A DNA stretch of 64,000 bases from Acanthopleura granulata (GCA_016165875.1 JABBOT010000014.1:11317871-11381870); one strand, 5' to 3'; shown: positions 41,576 to 54,827, counted from the stretch's first letter. Program-made: numbers and translations. The notes: generated from the letters alone by a model not told the origin.

Positions 41576-42894
41576 AAGAAGCATGAACATTCAATTAACA
41601 AAACGTGCTTTTACCAATAAGTCCCTCATTTCACTTCGATGTAAATCTCGAGCGGGATAAATGAACACATAAATGAAAACATACCTGACTTCCGTCTGCA
41701 ACGACCGGGAGTTTAACCCTCCCGTTTACCGCTCACGGATTGTGCAGAGAAACCATTGAACTATGCAAATCCTGCACAGTTGAATGCCTTTCATCGGAAG
41801 ATTCTTGGACCACTGGGAACCCAGCGTCTGACAGCTGCCAAAGATAAGGCAGAGGCACGGATAATCACAACCATTATTGATTTACTTTCTCCACCCTTTG
41901 TTGTCTTATGAATGCAGTACAGGTACTAAAGAGTATGGCCTAATGCCACCAGATCGGGAAAATTACGGCCAAAATTGTGCATGGGGACAGCACTAAGCGC
42001 TATATCACACAGTTGAGGCGTTAAATGGGTCAAAAATAATATTTTCCAGCAATTGTATTTTTTACAATTTTAAAACATATAATAAGTAAGTGTACGTTTG
42101 TTTGTAATAAAGTGGCAATTTGGGTAGTGTTACACATGTTGTAGTCACCTGAAGATACCCCAATGGTAATTTCGGTCAATTTGATGCCCGCTTCGATCCC
42201 TTAAAATCCTGATTTGGGGATTAAGACAGTTGTGACCCAGAATATAATATGCAAAGAACTTAAATCTCAATACTTCTAACTTTTGAATATAATATCTTTT
42301 TGAGGCAAAACTTCCTTCATGCAGAACACAATAATTTTATCTTTTCTTTTACGAGAACTCTTTAACACGCTGATGCTGAAGAAATAAATCCCAGTTGGTC
42401 TTGTTACTCCGCATCAGACATAATGCTCTGTTTTTATTGGACAGTAATGGTCAAGGGTTTATCTCTTTACCCTGCGGTCCATGCCAAACGCCTGTTGACT
42501 AGGTCATCTTCTTTTGCACTGTTGTGAAAACTATGGCATCTTTAAAGCTATTCGACGGCACTTTGGCCTTTTGCACTGAACTGACGAGTGTCTTGCAGGA
42601 TAAATCTGATATACGGTTAATGATAATACGCGTTTTTAGTGTAGTGGTCAATGCTTATATCCACACTGTGTAAGTATTTGTATGGACAAGGAGATCATGA
42701 CCATTTTAAAAAATTTAAAACAAATGCAGGTAAATTACTTAACTTTTTTACGTTCATTACAAGATATGTTATTGTCTGTTACCGAAACAACTAGTTTGTC
42801 GTAGGACCCAGTTTTCAGTTTGCGGTCTGACACACCTCCTTTCAGCCTTGGGCCAAAACTCAATCTTACCTCCTCACCTCCTTTGATAAATGTA
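41576..42894. other. No gene seen
   Basis: AT-rich, stop-dense in all frames. No repeat family recognised. Confidence 0.5.
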
Positions 42895-43075
42895 AAAGAC
42901 TACTACTTAGAGAGCAAAACTTGAGCAACGGTGACAGTGTGATAGTTGGCCAATGGTCACATGTTACCGGCGAAATCCGACCTCATGTCAGTTAACCTCA
43001 GTTAGGGTTTATTACAACTGTTCATGTAATTGTGTAAGAAGTAACAACTTATACCCCCTCCCCCACCCAGCACCC
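42895..43075 (-). repeat. Interspersed repeat B (-)
   Basis: AGAGAGCAAAACTTGAGCAA, GACAGTGTGATAGTTGGCCA, CGGCGAAATCCGACCTCATG, then AACAACTTATACCCCC. Confidence 0.8.
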
Positions 43076-43103
43076 TAGCTGAAGCAACATCAGGTAAGAA
43101 GAA

Positions 43104-43252
43104 AAAGCAACCTGTGGATGGTCGTGGGTTTCCCGCAGGCTCTGCCCGGTTTCCTCCCACCACAGTGCTGGCCGTCGTCGTATAGGTGAAATATTCTTGA
43201 GTACGGCGTAAACCACCAATCAAATAAATAAATAAATAAATAAATAAATCAA
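43104..43252 (+). repeat. SINE (+), 5'-truncated, long (AAAT)n tail
   Basis: AGCAACCTGTGGATGGTCGT through GTAAACCACCAATCAAATAA and (ATAA)n. It lies directly beside a repeat B copy. Confidence 0.9.
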
Positions 43253-43384
43253 AAGAGGCACGCCATTGGACACCCATTGTGTATACTGGTGACCTTTCAA
43301 AAAGGCGAGTGACCTCAAATAGAACCCAATTCAGGTGAGTACATTTTTATGTCTCTTAATTCTGCTATTATCACAGTCCTAGAA

Positions 43385-43520
43385 TCTTTAAGCATTTACA
43401 TCTATAGTTAAAATAAAACCTTAACTCAGGTAAATTGACAAGAGGCCGCATTTCATTGGTAACAAGTGATTGTTTGTTAACTGTCACTGCTCTAATTTTA
43501 CACTCTAGTCTTGTTTTAAA
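43385..43520 (+). repeat. Interspersed repeat B (+)
   Basis: AAAATAAAACCTTAACTCAG, TAAATTGACAAGAGGCCGCA, then CTGTCACTGCTCTAATTTTA. Confidence 0.75.
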
Positions 43521-45524
43521 TCTCAGATGTATTCTCAAGGAACGTGATGTGGTCGCCTAATGTTACTGTGAGCAACTCAAATAATAAATAACTCATTATT
43601 TTAGCAACCCAGTGAATAACTCGTTCTTAAATTCAGAGATATACTTTGGCTTGGAAAGCTGTGACATAACAGGTATCAAAGAGCTGTGCAGCAGGATTTT
43701 TAAATTATCACACAGGGTAGAAAGGTCAAGCGCTATATTGCATTTATTTATTGCTAAATTTATTATCGTAAGGACACACACGTGTCCTAGCTCTGTCAAG
43801 TCGGGTAACTCTGTCATAGCACCTGTTTACTTATATTCACCATCGGTATCTGGAATGGTGCAGGTGCATATGTAGCACCACTTGGAACCATCGCACTTGG
43901 TGAGCCAAGGGGAGATGACTCCTGCTCCACGACAAACCCACGCTCAGATCGTTCCGCCATTAAACCCCTAGTAACACACAAACATAGATTGATAAGTTCG
44001 TTAATACATGACAGCGAAACATTTTGTCGGGTAAAATATCTTTGAATTTATATTTATTGACTTATTTGATTGCCGCTGAATGCATACCTAATTCATAATT
44101 TTTCTAAACATTTATAAACTCATGCGATGAAGAAATTCAAAAAGAGAAGTGGGTTTGATAAGTCTATCAAATATTTTCAACTTAACGAACTACAAAGGAC
44201 AGGCGGTTAAGTGGGAAGGAAAGGTAACCATGGATATGCAGACCATACTGGTGAAAGACAAGTGGTCTTCAGTGTGTATAGGTATGCGTAAACGGTGTCC
44301 CGGACGTTTATCGACCGCTTTATTGTCGAGGATTGAATGTCTGACGTCACAGAGCAACAGGGTTGGGTGTTTTGAAATAATTGTGAGATAGAGTTGGATG
44401 TAATATACGGTACTGTTGTTAGGCCCGTTCACTCAGCTTCCAGTATGAGCACAAAGGAAACCAATCTAGGCGCTCCATTTGCATTTCAGGTAAACCATTA
44501 GTAACTCGAAACCGAAAGAAGCCGTGTAAATATAGCACAGTGAGAAGTAAAGGGTTAATTGCCAACTTTAGCATACTATAGCTGTGCAGTGCTCTAAAAA
44601 AAAGTGCCTTTTGACTTGAAACACTCAATAATTATTAAAACGTATCCACGGGCCGTCGATATCTGTAACTCCTAACTTAGGTTGTTATAGCTGTGCAGTG
44701 ATGTGAAGTGTGTATTGACTTGAAAGGCTGCAGAATATTTATTAAGTATGCTAGGAGCCAATCGATAGACGTGCCTTGAATGTAAGCATAACGTACCATA
44801 TGCTATGAATGTAAGCAAACAAAGTTTAATGTGTGTATCTTCAGATAGGTTACTGTGTATTGCCCATTAGAACGTTTTGAAATACTGGATCGAAAGCCTA
44901 AATTCGTTACTCGACAGTATTAAATCCTTCCATGGACCCTTGGAATAAGCCTCGGTGATAGAAAAGGGACATTTTTTCCTAAATGGACACTAACGGATGA
45001 ACTGCCTGGCCACTACTCACTATATACTTTTCCCAACTATGTGTATGTGTGGACGTGACTGACATGAAGATGTTTTCAGCAAAGAATAAATCAAGACGAA
45101 GGAAAAGTGTTCAACCTCATTCCAAGGTTGGACTTGTTTAAAACTCAGAACGTGTTTGGAGCGTCCAGGATTTATTTGTTTTTCACCAAGGGCTCAGCCT
45201 ATGGGAAACCTTACCATCTGGAGAAAATGACAGGCCTATCTTAGGAATCTCCTGTTATTTGGTGCTTGTGTGTGGTTTAGAGTGGCCAGATAGACTAGCT
45301 AGCGCTAGTGTGTGCTGTCGATATGGTGAATAAGGAAAGTCCAGAAAGCACCGCGTGTTGTCCTCTTAAAAGCTGAACGTTAAATACGGAATATCTTCAT
45401 TATTTTTATGTGATTGCGTGTTATTTGTGATGAACTCTGAAGGCCATACTAGACCTGTAACGTCTAAAAATGGCAATCAACGTCACTGCATTTTATGCAA
45501 CGAATACTACGTTAACCAGGGTTC
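43521..45524. other. No gene seen
   Basis: AT-rich DNA. A short direct repeat (TATAGCTGTGCAGTG) occurs at 44577 and 44686. The open frames have no supporting splice sites or similarity. Confidence 0.5.
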
Positions 45525-45650
45525 TAGAGGGTGTGTAAGTTGTTATTTTTGAAACATGAAGCCTTGGAATAAAACCCTAACTATGTGATCATTGGCCGAT
45601 GATCACACTGTCGCAGCATCTGTGGTCTTACTCTCTATGCTTGTGTCTCT
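45525..45650 (+). repeat. Interspersed repeat B (+), short
   Basis: GGGTGTGTAAGTTGTTATTT, AATAAAACCCTAACTATGTG, then CACACTGTCGCAGCATC and TACTCTCTATGC. Confidence 0.7.
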
Positions 45651-47204
45651 GAAACTTGTACTGGTGGTTATGCAGTATCATAGTTGGGACGCTTGTGCAG
45701 TTTGCAGCTGAAATCTAAATATTGGACATTGTTAGATAATGTCTAGTAGTGTTAGATCAAGGTATAAAGATAGTTATTACAATACCAAGCACAGTACCTG
45801 CAGGTATACGCGCAGCTCTGTCATACGGATGATCAGTTAGGTTCAGATCACCAGATTTAAGTGTCATAACATGGGTTTGCAATGAAATATCTACTTCTAA
45901 GGATAGTGGACATTTGAAAAACTGGTTACACTATGGTATGCATTCTTGGACGCGCCCTGTTTAATGAATTGTTCTGAAGAAACGCATTAACCAAGAAAGA
46001 GGTGTTATTCTACACATGGTGTGAACAAATGCCTTTGGGTATTGTTAGCCGGGGCAAATAAATATATCCCAAATAACCCTATACATTAGTTATTCACATT
46101 TCGAGTGTGTGTTATACAAAGGACCAAGCTCTTCCGAATGTACATGTAAGCCTAGACTATTGAAAAGACACTGTGGAGACAAGTCAAGAAAATATGCCGT
46201 TACTAAATTCGACTTTGACTGGAAAGTTTACTGATGAATCCGAACATTTTGCTAGTTTTATCTCGTTTCCAGGGTCTGAAAACAGGCTCTTCGACAGCAA
46301 AATCAGCTGAAACGCCACGTGGTTCAGGTTCACATTTCAGAGGAAGATAAGTGCCTTCTGGTAGCGTTTGACTGCCATAAAAATGGAAATTGAGGACTGT
46401 AAAGCGGAGAAGCACAAGGAAGAAACTGAGAAGGCAATCAAGATCTAACCTGCCAACCGCTCGACAGTCTGTTCAGGAACGTTTAGCATGCAATACAGCC
46501 GAACCTACCCCTTGACTTCGTCACTGTATGTGAAAAGAGGCGGCTCATCCATTGGACATATGGAGGTAAGATGACGTGGAGGTTTACATTTTCAAAACAG
46601 AACCAGGGAATCCCCTTCAGCTATGATGTGCTTTTAGGAGCTTCCTTCTGCACAAATTTCATCGACTGTATAGCTACGATATAAATAAAATCTTGTCTAT
46701 GTGGCATTTATTTAAATAAACTGCAATGAACTACATCGATAAAGAATAAGTTGCTTGATATGTTTGATATTTATGAAAAAACTAAAGCCTGGAATTAAGA
46801 CTTCTTATGCAAATTTCACTTTCCAGTTAGCAATGCAACAAAGCCCAAGTCACAGAAATATAGCACATTTAACATACGATTTTCAGAGAGTTGAAACCAG
46901 GTGTTCTCGGTCAATGTGTCGTCTTCCCTTTGCAAAATGAGTCTAAGGAACCTAATACGATGAGGGATGTCTTTAACAACAACAACAACAAAAAATACGG
47001 AAGTGGATGAAGTTCATGTTCGCAAAAAAAAAACAGGAAAACTTCTGATATATTTTAACTAGATGCAAAAGAACACTGCAAACGTTTATAATGTATTTAT
47101 AGCCTATAATGTGTCTGTGTCAATAATATCTAATCAGAGCCCCACCACACTTCAATTCGGAGGCAAAAATCTTGATCCGTATGTCACGAATTACCCATTT
47201 GTAA
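45651..47204. other. No gene seen
   Basis: A 21-codon frame at 46382-46447 starts MEIEDCKAEKHKEE, but it has no wider context. Otherwise AT-rich with a (CAA)n run near 46975. Confidence 0.5.
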
Positions 47205-48540
47205 ATTACCCCAACCCTTAATGGTATATCAGTCTTCGGGTAAATCTGGTTGAAAAATGTAAGGTAAATACGAAAGATGTTCCTTTCTGCAGACAAATTT
47301 ATTTCAACAAATTTGATATTTTAATATCAGAGGCGACTATATCTGAATGGCTATTCATTTATTCTTTGATGTGATTTCAGTATCGTGAGATTTGACGATT
47401 TCGACATTCCTGGATAGCCATTTCCTCGGTCAGAAAAATATGCACAAGTGTATGTACCACTAGGCTGGACATCCGTGGCAATTAACGCTCAATATATCAG
47501 AAAATAGCTAACTGAAGTTTGTTGTTTTACGGTATGTTTTGACAGCGTTTTGTCATCGTGCTGATTTCCAAATTACACTTGTGAAGGACAAAATTCATAC
47601 ATAGTTACTCGACTTTATGTTGTTTGCTTTTCAACGTGCAAATTTTCTAAGTTTTTAACTGATACTAATGTGCAGACTTTTATTTTCATGTGTACTTGAC
47701 CGCGGTTTTTCTATCAGTTCCATAGCAGCTAATATTTTATATATTTATTGTTGATGTGCACTCTGCACAGTCTTTCATTGGCTTGGTTGCCAACATGTTT
47801 TCTCTTGTACTTTAGGATGGTATATCTCATGCCAGGGTGCCTGTATTTTCTAGACTAATCCCTGGTAGCATGTAAAGGGCGGCTAACCTATTTTTGATCA
47901 CATGTGGTTATAAGAGATTACGTGTTCATATTCTACATCCAAACATTCTTGAATAACATACGACTTCCCAAATCAAGCAAATCTGTCCACGTGTAAGATC
48001 TTCTATATGTTTTCGTTCACAGGTTTAGTTGCTGTAGAACCACCCGCGGAGATGCAGGACGTTGACACTCTATGCACTATATGTGACCACTGATGGTAAT
48101 TAAAGATTCATCTTGTTAGCTGACAGTTGAACAAGGGGGTTAACTACTGAATGGCATTTGCTCTGAGGGTTATCAATCACTTGTTAAAAATACTTAAGTT
48201 TAGTGACATAAATTTGTCATCCGTTATTGAGCTGGCTTATCAGCTTTTGTCAGACATGACAATTCACAGATCTCAAATATAACACCAACACTGGTTTTGT
48301 TTTAATTTTTCAAATTTCAACCTGCAGTAGTTGATGAAGCTGTTGCATTTTATTCATTAAATTGCTTTTAGTTCAAAACCTTGCCAAAAGCTTTTCCAGT
48401 ACAGGTAGTCGCCTCTGATATTAAAAAGAAAAATTTTGTTGAAAAAAATTTGTCTACATAAAGGATCATCTTTCGTTTATACCTTACATTTTTCAGCTAG
48501 ATTTACCCGATGATTGATATACCATGAAGGGGAGGTAATT
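47205..48540. mobile_element. 1.34-kb element with ~135-bp terminal inverted repeats
   Basis: The left arm 47205-47340 (AATTACCCCAACCCTTAATG, then GTATATCA, to CAGAGGCGAC) is the diverged inverse of the right arm 48405-48540 (GTCGCCTCTG to TGATATACCATGAAGGGGAG, then GTAATT). Copies of its interior or right end recur at 49300-50035, 50363-50560 and 51590-51840. No transposase is seen. A short frame at 48023-48093 follows a splice-acceptor-like tract. Confidence 0.7.
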
Positions 48541-49299
48541 CCTTACACCTGGCTTCTAATCAACTTACAAGTTATGCTTATAATGACTTGCACAAAGACC
48601 CCTTTCACTTGGGTTATAAGACGGATAAGGTCTTTGCAGTTGTTGTTGTAAACCAGGATGCTTCATGTTCTACGTGTGTAACTGCTTTCCATCCTTCTTG
48701 GATACTCAGTCATTAGCACAGATTTATGAACTGCTCAAGTTTCTTTCACAAAATATTTAAATGATCAACGCGTGTCAGTCGAGTTCATTTTTATTGGCTA
48801 CTTCGGAGATGTTTTACTTTCACAGAATTAGAAATAATTTGAAAGAAAAAAAATTCAAAAACATGTAAAAATAAAACTTAACTAATCCTTTGTGTTTACA
48901 TCGGGTGCAGGCTGTCCCATGGGTGGTTGCAAAATTTTGGCACAAAACATGATGCAACAAATTCGTTTGTTAAAATTCAATTGAAACTTGACTTCGGTTA
49001 GGAGAAGTGAAAACTTTATTTTGAAAGAAAAAATCAGTTAATTTATGTGACTATATCTCGTAGCTAGTGTCCAACAAACAAATAGATTGCATTGCTAACA
49101 TTGTCTATCTTTGACTTGTGTAAGTAATCCGGACTCAAAACCTGGCCATTGTCAGCCTCTCATAACACATCTGCACAACTTTACAACCTCCTGTATAATT
49201 TCAATAATAAGGTGAGGTATCAAGCCTTGAAGATGAGCAAATCTTTTAGCTTTTGCATCAATGTGAATTCCATCTCATCAGATCTTATTTTCTTCTAAA

Positions 49300-50035
49300 C
49301 AAAGACAGCGATTTCCGATATCGTTGGAATGCCTTCCAAATTACTCTTGTCAGGGACAAAACTCATACATAGTTACCGGTGTTATGCTGTTTGTTTTTCA
49401 ACCTGCAAATTTTCTCAATTATTAAATGATGGTAATGTGAACAATTTTATTTTCATGTGTATATGACCACGGTCTTTCTATCAGTTCCATGGCTTCTAAT
49501 TTTTTAATATATTTACTGTAGATGTGCACTCTACACAGTCTTTCACTGGCCTGGTTGCAAACATTTTTTCTCTTGTACTTTGAGATAGTATATCTCATGG
49601 CTGGATGGTTATATTTTCTAGACTAATCCCTGGTAGCATGTAAAGGGCGGATACCCTATTTATGACTTCCCAAATCAAGCAAATCTGTCCACGTGTAAGA
49701 TCTTCTATATGTTTTCGTTCACAGGTTTAGTTGCTGTAGAACCACCCCCGGAGATGCAGGCCATTGACACTCTATGCACTATATGTGACCACTGATGGTA
49801 ATTAAGTGTTCATCTTGTTAGCTGACAGTGGGCAAGGGGGTTGACCAGTGAATGGCATTTCTTCTGAGGGTTACCACTTGTTAAAAATACTTCAGTTTAC
49901 CGACATAAATTTGTTATCCCTTATTGAGCTGGCTTACCAACTTTTGTCAGACATGACAATTCACAGGTCTCAAATACAACACGAAGACTGGTTTTATTTT
50001 AATTTTTCAAACTTCAGGCAGCAGTAGTTGGTGAA
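49300..50035 (+). repeat. Second partial copy of the 1.34-kb TIR element
   Basis: It aligns with about 47545-48335 (for example GGTAGCATGTAAAGGGCGG and TCTATATGTTTTCGTTCACA identical in both). The right arm is lost and the left arm is not recognisable. An internal deletion near 49658 removes about 65 bp. Confidence 0.75.
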
Positions 50036-50223
50036 GTACACATGAACTTTGTACACATCTTTTTATGTGTTCTTTGCCAAAGTCCTTCTGTCAGAAATGC
50101 CTGGTAGTATTTCTTTACTTTATTTCCTGTGCATTTTGTCATATTCTTTTTCCTCTAACTAGCCGCTAATATTTCGCCTGCCTTGAAGACCGTGACTTCT
50201 TTTTTTCAATTTATCATTTGCAG

Positions 50224-50356
50224 CATCAATACGAAGTTAACGTTTTTCTAATCGTAGGTGAACACAAAATAGGATCAGTTTATATTCTACCTACAAATAC
50301 TGCTACTTTTACGCTTCAACCTTCAGGATCGGTCGCTGTAAACTCATCCGTGCTAA
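50224..50356 (+). CDS. Isolated exon-like segment, unidentified
   Basis: A pyrimidine-rich acceptor (CTTTTTTTCAATTTATCATT, then TGCAG) precedes a 133-nt open stretch starting HQYEVNVFLIVGEHKIGSVY and rich in Thr/Ser/Val. It is followed by the strong donor TAA|GTAAGT. It lies just upstream of a partial repeat copy (50363). No neighbouring exon was found, so it may be one exon of an otherwise unseen gene or a chance match. Confidence 0.3.
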
Positions 50357-50362
50357 GTAAGT

Positions 50363-50560
50363 ATTTGTCTTGTTCGCTAACAGTTGAGCAAGGGGGGATT
50401 AACTCCTTGATGTCATTTGTTCTGAGGGTACTCATTTGTTAAAAACAGGTAACTGTGCTGACATGAATTTGGATAAAGTTTCTTATCTATTATTGGACTG
50501 GCTTCTTAACTATTGACAATATGACGATATGATATGACAATTCACATTCTTAAATACTGA
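50363..50560 (+). repeat. Third partial copy of the TIR element interior
   Basis: GCTAACAGTTGAGCAAGGGG, then TTCTGAGGGTACTCATTTGT and ATGACAATTCACATTC. It aligns with 48113-48280. Confidence 0.6.
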
Positions 50561-51589
50561 AGCGGATTTTCCTTTTAAACAGTCTTTTGTAACTTAAAGA
50601 TGAAGAATATAGACTTTACTCAGCTCTGTTAACCAACAGATTCCGAGATAAAACTGTCTATACATGGTAGCGCATGAGACCGAGACTTACCTCGGGTAAC
50701 TGGAGACAGCACTACAGAAATATGGATTTACCGTCAATACTCCAATCAATCATTTCGTACTTTTATCCAATTAATAACACTGGTATTCCCAGTCTGAATT
50801 GTTCCAGCATAACACTTGGAGGAAGACCCAATCTTATGAGCTATTTTAATTGAATCAGCAGTAATAGGAGAATATAAGATCCGGAGAATTATTTTACAGT
50901 TCGGTCAGCAAGCGATTAAATCCTTTTATTCATATACAGAGAGACAAATCAGCAAACATTCGTTCAGAATCAATAACGTGTGTGAGGCATTTTCAAGGGG
51001 CACAACTCTTGCCAGCTTGTTCATATGCCTTTAGCAGACGACCAGTTTTTATACGTTAAAAAATATCACCACAGGTATGTGAGCTGGAATTTCTACACGA
51101 CCGTAATCTTCACGAATAGCCTAATGCTGCAGTAGTAACTTAATAGTTCCTACAGTTATACCTTCAGTATAACGCTAAGTCCTTTATGCCTTATACACAG
51201 CCCTCAGCCAATCTCCCGCGAGATCAGTGTATGTTGACTCAATGAAAGTAGCCTTTGGGTACAACTGATCGCCTCTCAGGCTGCGGAACCGGTATTATGA
51301 GGGAGTATTGATGTGTGTCTGACTCCAAGCAGGCATGTACTATCGTGACAGAGTTTTAGGGATCGAAACTAAGTAGCAGGTGACAGTTATTTATTAATAT
51401 TTTTCGCCATTTTCATGTTGTTGTTGTAATGATCTGCTCCAATACAGATCATAGATTTCATGTGAAATACTCAGTACAGTCTGTGCTCCACGTCCACATT
51501 CCACAGGTAACAGCAGTCGGTCAAGTTTCTTTTATGTAATTGCAGTCACTCTGATATTAATAAGAGCATATCAGTAAATTTTCTTCATA

Positions 51590-51840
51590 ATATAACACGA
51601 AAATTTTATTTTCATTTTTCAAATTTCCACCTGTAGTAGTCTATGTAGCTGACGCCTTTTATACATTAAACTGTTTTGAGGTTAAAATAAGTTTTTCAGT
51701 ATCAGTAGTCGCCTTTGACATCAAAAAACATTTTGTTGAAATAAATTTGTCTGCCTAAATGAAATTCTTTTGTTCTTACCTTACATTTTTCAGAATTGTT
51801 AAAAGAGCTAGATTTGCGCGATGGTTGATGTATCATCGGG
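51590..51840 (+). repeat. Fourth partial copy: right arm of the TIR element
   Basis: GTCGCCTTTGACATCAAAAA, TTGTTGAAATAAATTTGTCT, then CCTTACATTTTTCAGA. It aligns with 48290-48525 and ends in a G15 run (51839-51851). Confidence 0.65.
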
Positions 51841-52194
51841 GGGGGGGGGGTAGCTCAGTACTTCTGACTTACAATTAACCTACAAGATAAGCATACAATT
51901 TGTACGTGAAAAAAGCTTGACTGACATCATTTTCTTTTAATTGTGCAAAAGATCTCAGCAATCTGCAACTCTGTCTGTCTTCATATACACTCTTACCAAC
52001 AATGGTATATTTTGGGGCAGAGTTTTCATATTAGAGTTTATTGGTACATCTGAATGTGTTCCCTCAGTATCGGGCTCTCTAACAATTCCACAAAAATGAA
52101 AGATTTTTCCAAAGCTTTCTTTAGTAATTCTAGACCAGTGATAAATAAATAAATTCTTGTTATAGTATAGGACTATTTTATTTTTAATAATAGT

Positions 52195-52475
52195 GTTGGG
52201 GAGGGGGGGGAGTGTAAGTTGCTACATTTTAGACATTTACATGAACAATGGATAGTATTTCCCTCCAAGGGTAATCAGGGTCAAAGCCGTGTAGTTTTTG
52301 ATTCCTGCATTTACGATGACGTTTTCTGGGCAAACTGATACTGTATCCCATTCCAAATAAACCCGAACTGAGCTAACTTGACGATAGACCGTATTTCTCC
52401 TGTTACGTCACAACATAGTTATATGGTTACAATCACAAAACTGTCGTCGCTACTCTGATTTTTAATTTCCCCATA
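52195..52475 (+). repeat. Interspersed repeat B (+), with internal insertion
   Basis: GGGGGGGAGTGTAAGTTGCT and CATTTACATGAACAATGG, then about 100 bp of extra sequence, then CCCGAACTGAGCTAACTTGA and ACTGTCGTCGCTACTCTG. Confidence 0.65.
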
Positions 52476-52479
52476 TATC

Positions 52480-53645
52480 GGAATCAATTTGCCTAAATAT
52501 TATAGGCCACAAAAATGCCAACGAATGTTTGTAAATTGGAATGAATAATTATTGGCATGACAAAAGGCAGCAGGTAACCAAAAGAGGCGCCTGATCAGAT
52601 AAAACATGAGGTCTACTGGCTCAGATAATCACTAACACCCATGAGAAACAGTGTTAAAAGAATAAGGCAGATTAAAGCATTCTCCTAATTTTTACCAAAC
52701 ATTAATAACAGCCATAATGACTTTATCGGATATGCCAAGCATTAATATTATACAAGGTCCAGTTTTCGGTGATATTACGACGCAAACACCTAGTATGTTC
52801 TTGCTATGTTGGCTGATGGAAATGTACACTTAAGCAATTAAGTACATGTAGACCCAAGAAAGATTTCAGAAAATATTCATTTGCTAACAATTTCTTTACT
52901 TCGGCAAAAGAAGCCTGTAAGCTTCAGAACGTTTTGACGAGCCGCTCCAGTGATCCGTACAGACCGTGTTCTGTTAGTAACAATACACTTGATTGGCTGG
53001 CCCAGTTCATAACGTACATTATTACTGGCCCGAAAACTGTCATCCCATGGGTACTTGCTTCCCTTTGCCTCTTTATCACAGATAAAACCATGGCGTATTA
53101 TACGAATTCCTAATACATGTACCGAGGCAGGCGCCTTGATTCACTGAGTCGTATAGCGTGATTTTTTTCATTTTTAACCAATATGTCACTTGCTTCCTTT
53201 AGCCATACTTTGCGTTAAGCGTTACCAAAATTCGTCAGAAAACTTTGCCACCAGCGGATAATTCTAAAAAAAAAAAAGAAGAAAGCAAGAGGCTTACCTG
53301 GTTTTTGGTTGCTTTAGGTACACTTTGTGTTCATGTGGCTGCACAAAAGCACATTTTATAAAACGTTAAACATGATTAAATGATTTGGCTCATTTCAATA
53401 TGTTCGTGAATATTTCATTAAAGCTTGAGGAGATCATAGCCTGGTAAAGTAAATTCTCTTTAGCCTAGAACTTAAAAAAAACATCCAAACATATTTTTGT
53501 AGATACGTCATTACCTAAATTGCCAAAAAAAAAAAAACAGATTTGCGCCAGAATCAATATATCCTAGAGGAGGTAATTACTGATATTGCCTTAAAATTGA
53601 GCTTCCAATGGGAGGCTCGAACAGCCTACACAGCAGGGCCCATGT
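52480..53645. other. No gene seen
   Basis: AT-rich with several A-runs (53266, 53525). A short piece at 53536-53580 (CAGATTTGCGCCAGAATCAA, then GAGGAGGTAATTAC) loosely resembles the end of the TIR element. Confidence 0.45.
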
Positions 53646-53649
53646 GAAT

Positions 53650-53760
53650 GGTTTTCTCTGAGTACACATGCACCTAGAAGCGTGACATAATCCAAGAAAG
53701 AACAAAAGAGCTTTGGGTCCCTTTCTTGAAGGCGGAAAGGAGTTTTTCGAGATTTCCATT
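53650..53760 (-). repeat. Second SINE-like family (copy 2)
   Basis: GAGTACACATGCACCTAGAA, then TAATCCAAGAAAGAACAAAA. It matches 9091-9205. Confidence 0.6.
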
Positions 53761-54081
53761 GTATGTAAATTATAACATTGTTTATATTTCCTTTACTGGC
53801 TTGCAGCACGTAATCTTAACGTAATATAGACATTACCAGTATCTCTTCATCAATGTGTAAAAATCTCAGGCATGCTTTTACTCGCCATTGAGGATTCTTA
53901 ATTCCAGATGAGCCAACCCTTATCTCTAGTACCAATGTGAATTCAAACACATTGGATTTCAATTTCTTTCTAAGACAAGACAGAGATCACAGGGCCCAGC
54001 TGACTTGCCTCTAAATTACAAGCACATGAAAAGTTCCTACACGGAACCACATGGTGTTTGCTTTTAATCCTTCACACATTT

Positions 54082-54132
54082 GGCAACCTGCGGATGGTCG
54101 TCGGTTTCCCCCAGGCTCTGCTTTGGTTAATG
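54082..54132 (+). repeat. SINE (+), 50-bp fragment
   Basis: GGCAACCTGCGGATGGTCGT, then CGGTTTCCCCCAGGCTCTGC. Confidence 0.8.
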
Positions 54133-54479
54133 GGTGCATCGAACACATCTTGGGCAAAGAGTAGGCAGTTCATGAGCATTCTTGCAACATCACGCCATAC
54201 CAAAGTTTTACTGACGGCGACAGCCTATATAGTCTAAAACTGAGCCGCCTACTGTTTTCTAAGCGCGTCAATTAAATTCCTTTTTCATCAGAGACAGAGT
54301 GTTGTGATTTTGTGAAAAGCCATCAGGAAGATGTCTTCATTTTACATTTGTTCATCCACTGCTCAAAATGTCATCGGGTAACTTCTTTTCCTGGATAGAA
54401 ATATCGGAACCTGCAGTGTGGTCTTTGAACTGTTAAACCAGGGCAGGAACGAGAATAAGACAGTCCGCAAATGGTTCAT

Positions 54480-54545
54480 GCTCCTAATCAGTTTACATCA
54501 GTGTATGGATATTATTCTAACAGTTCAAGTAAATACATAAATAAC
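54480..54545 (-). repeat. Interspersed repeat B (-), fragment
   Basis: CTAATCAGTTTACATCAGTG, then TATTATTCTAACAGTTCAAG. Confidence 0.55.
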
Positions 54546-54827
54546 AGCAATTTGCCTTAATTTGTCTCAAGCAGAATTAGAAAACAAAAAACAATGATGT
54601 TAGTTGCATTTTATTAGATGTCATCGGTCTAGAAATACTGTTGTCATCGCATTTAACAAAGAGAAAACTATGCAGAAGTGCATTCCAATCTTGACTGTGA
54701 ACACCAACCATTGACAGCTGGAATACTTCTATTTTGAAGTGTGTGGATAACTGGCAACATAAATTTACTACAATCCTACAACTACATATTTGAAGATGAA
54801 GACTGTAAAGTTTTAAAGCGGTAGTTC

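Noticed and set aside
46382..46447. Short frame MEIEDCKAEKHKEE
   Set aside because: Only 21 codons, with no Kozak-like or splice context that stands out. Such frames occur by chance.
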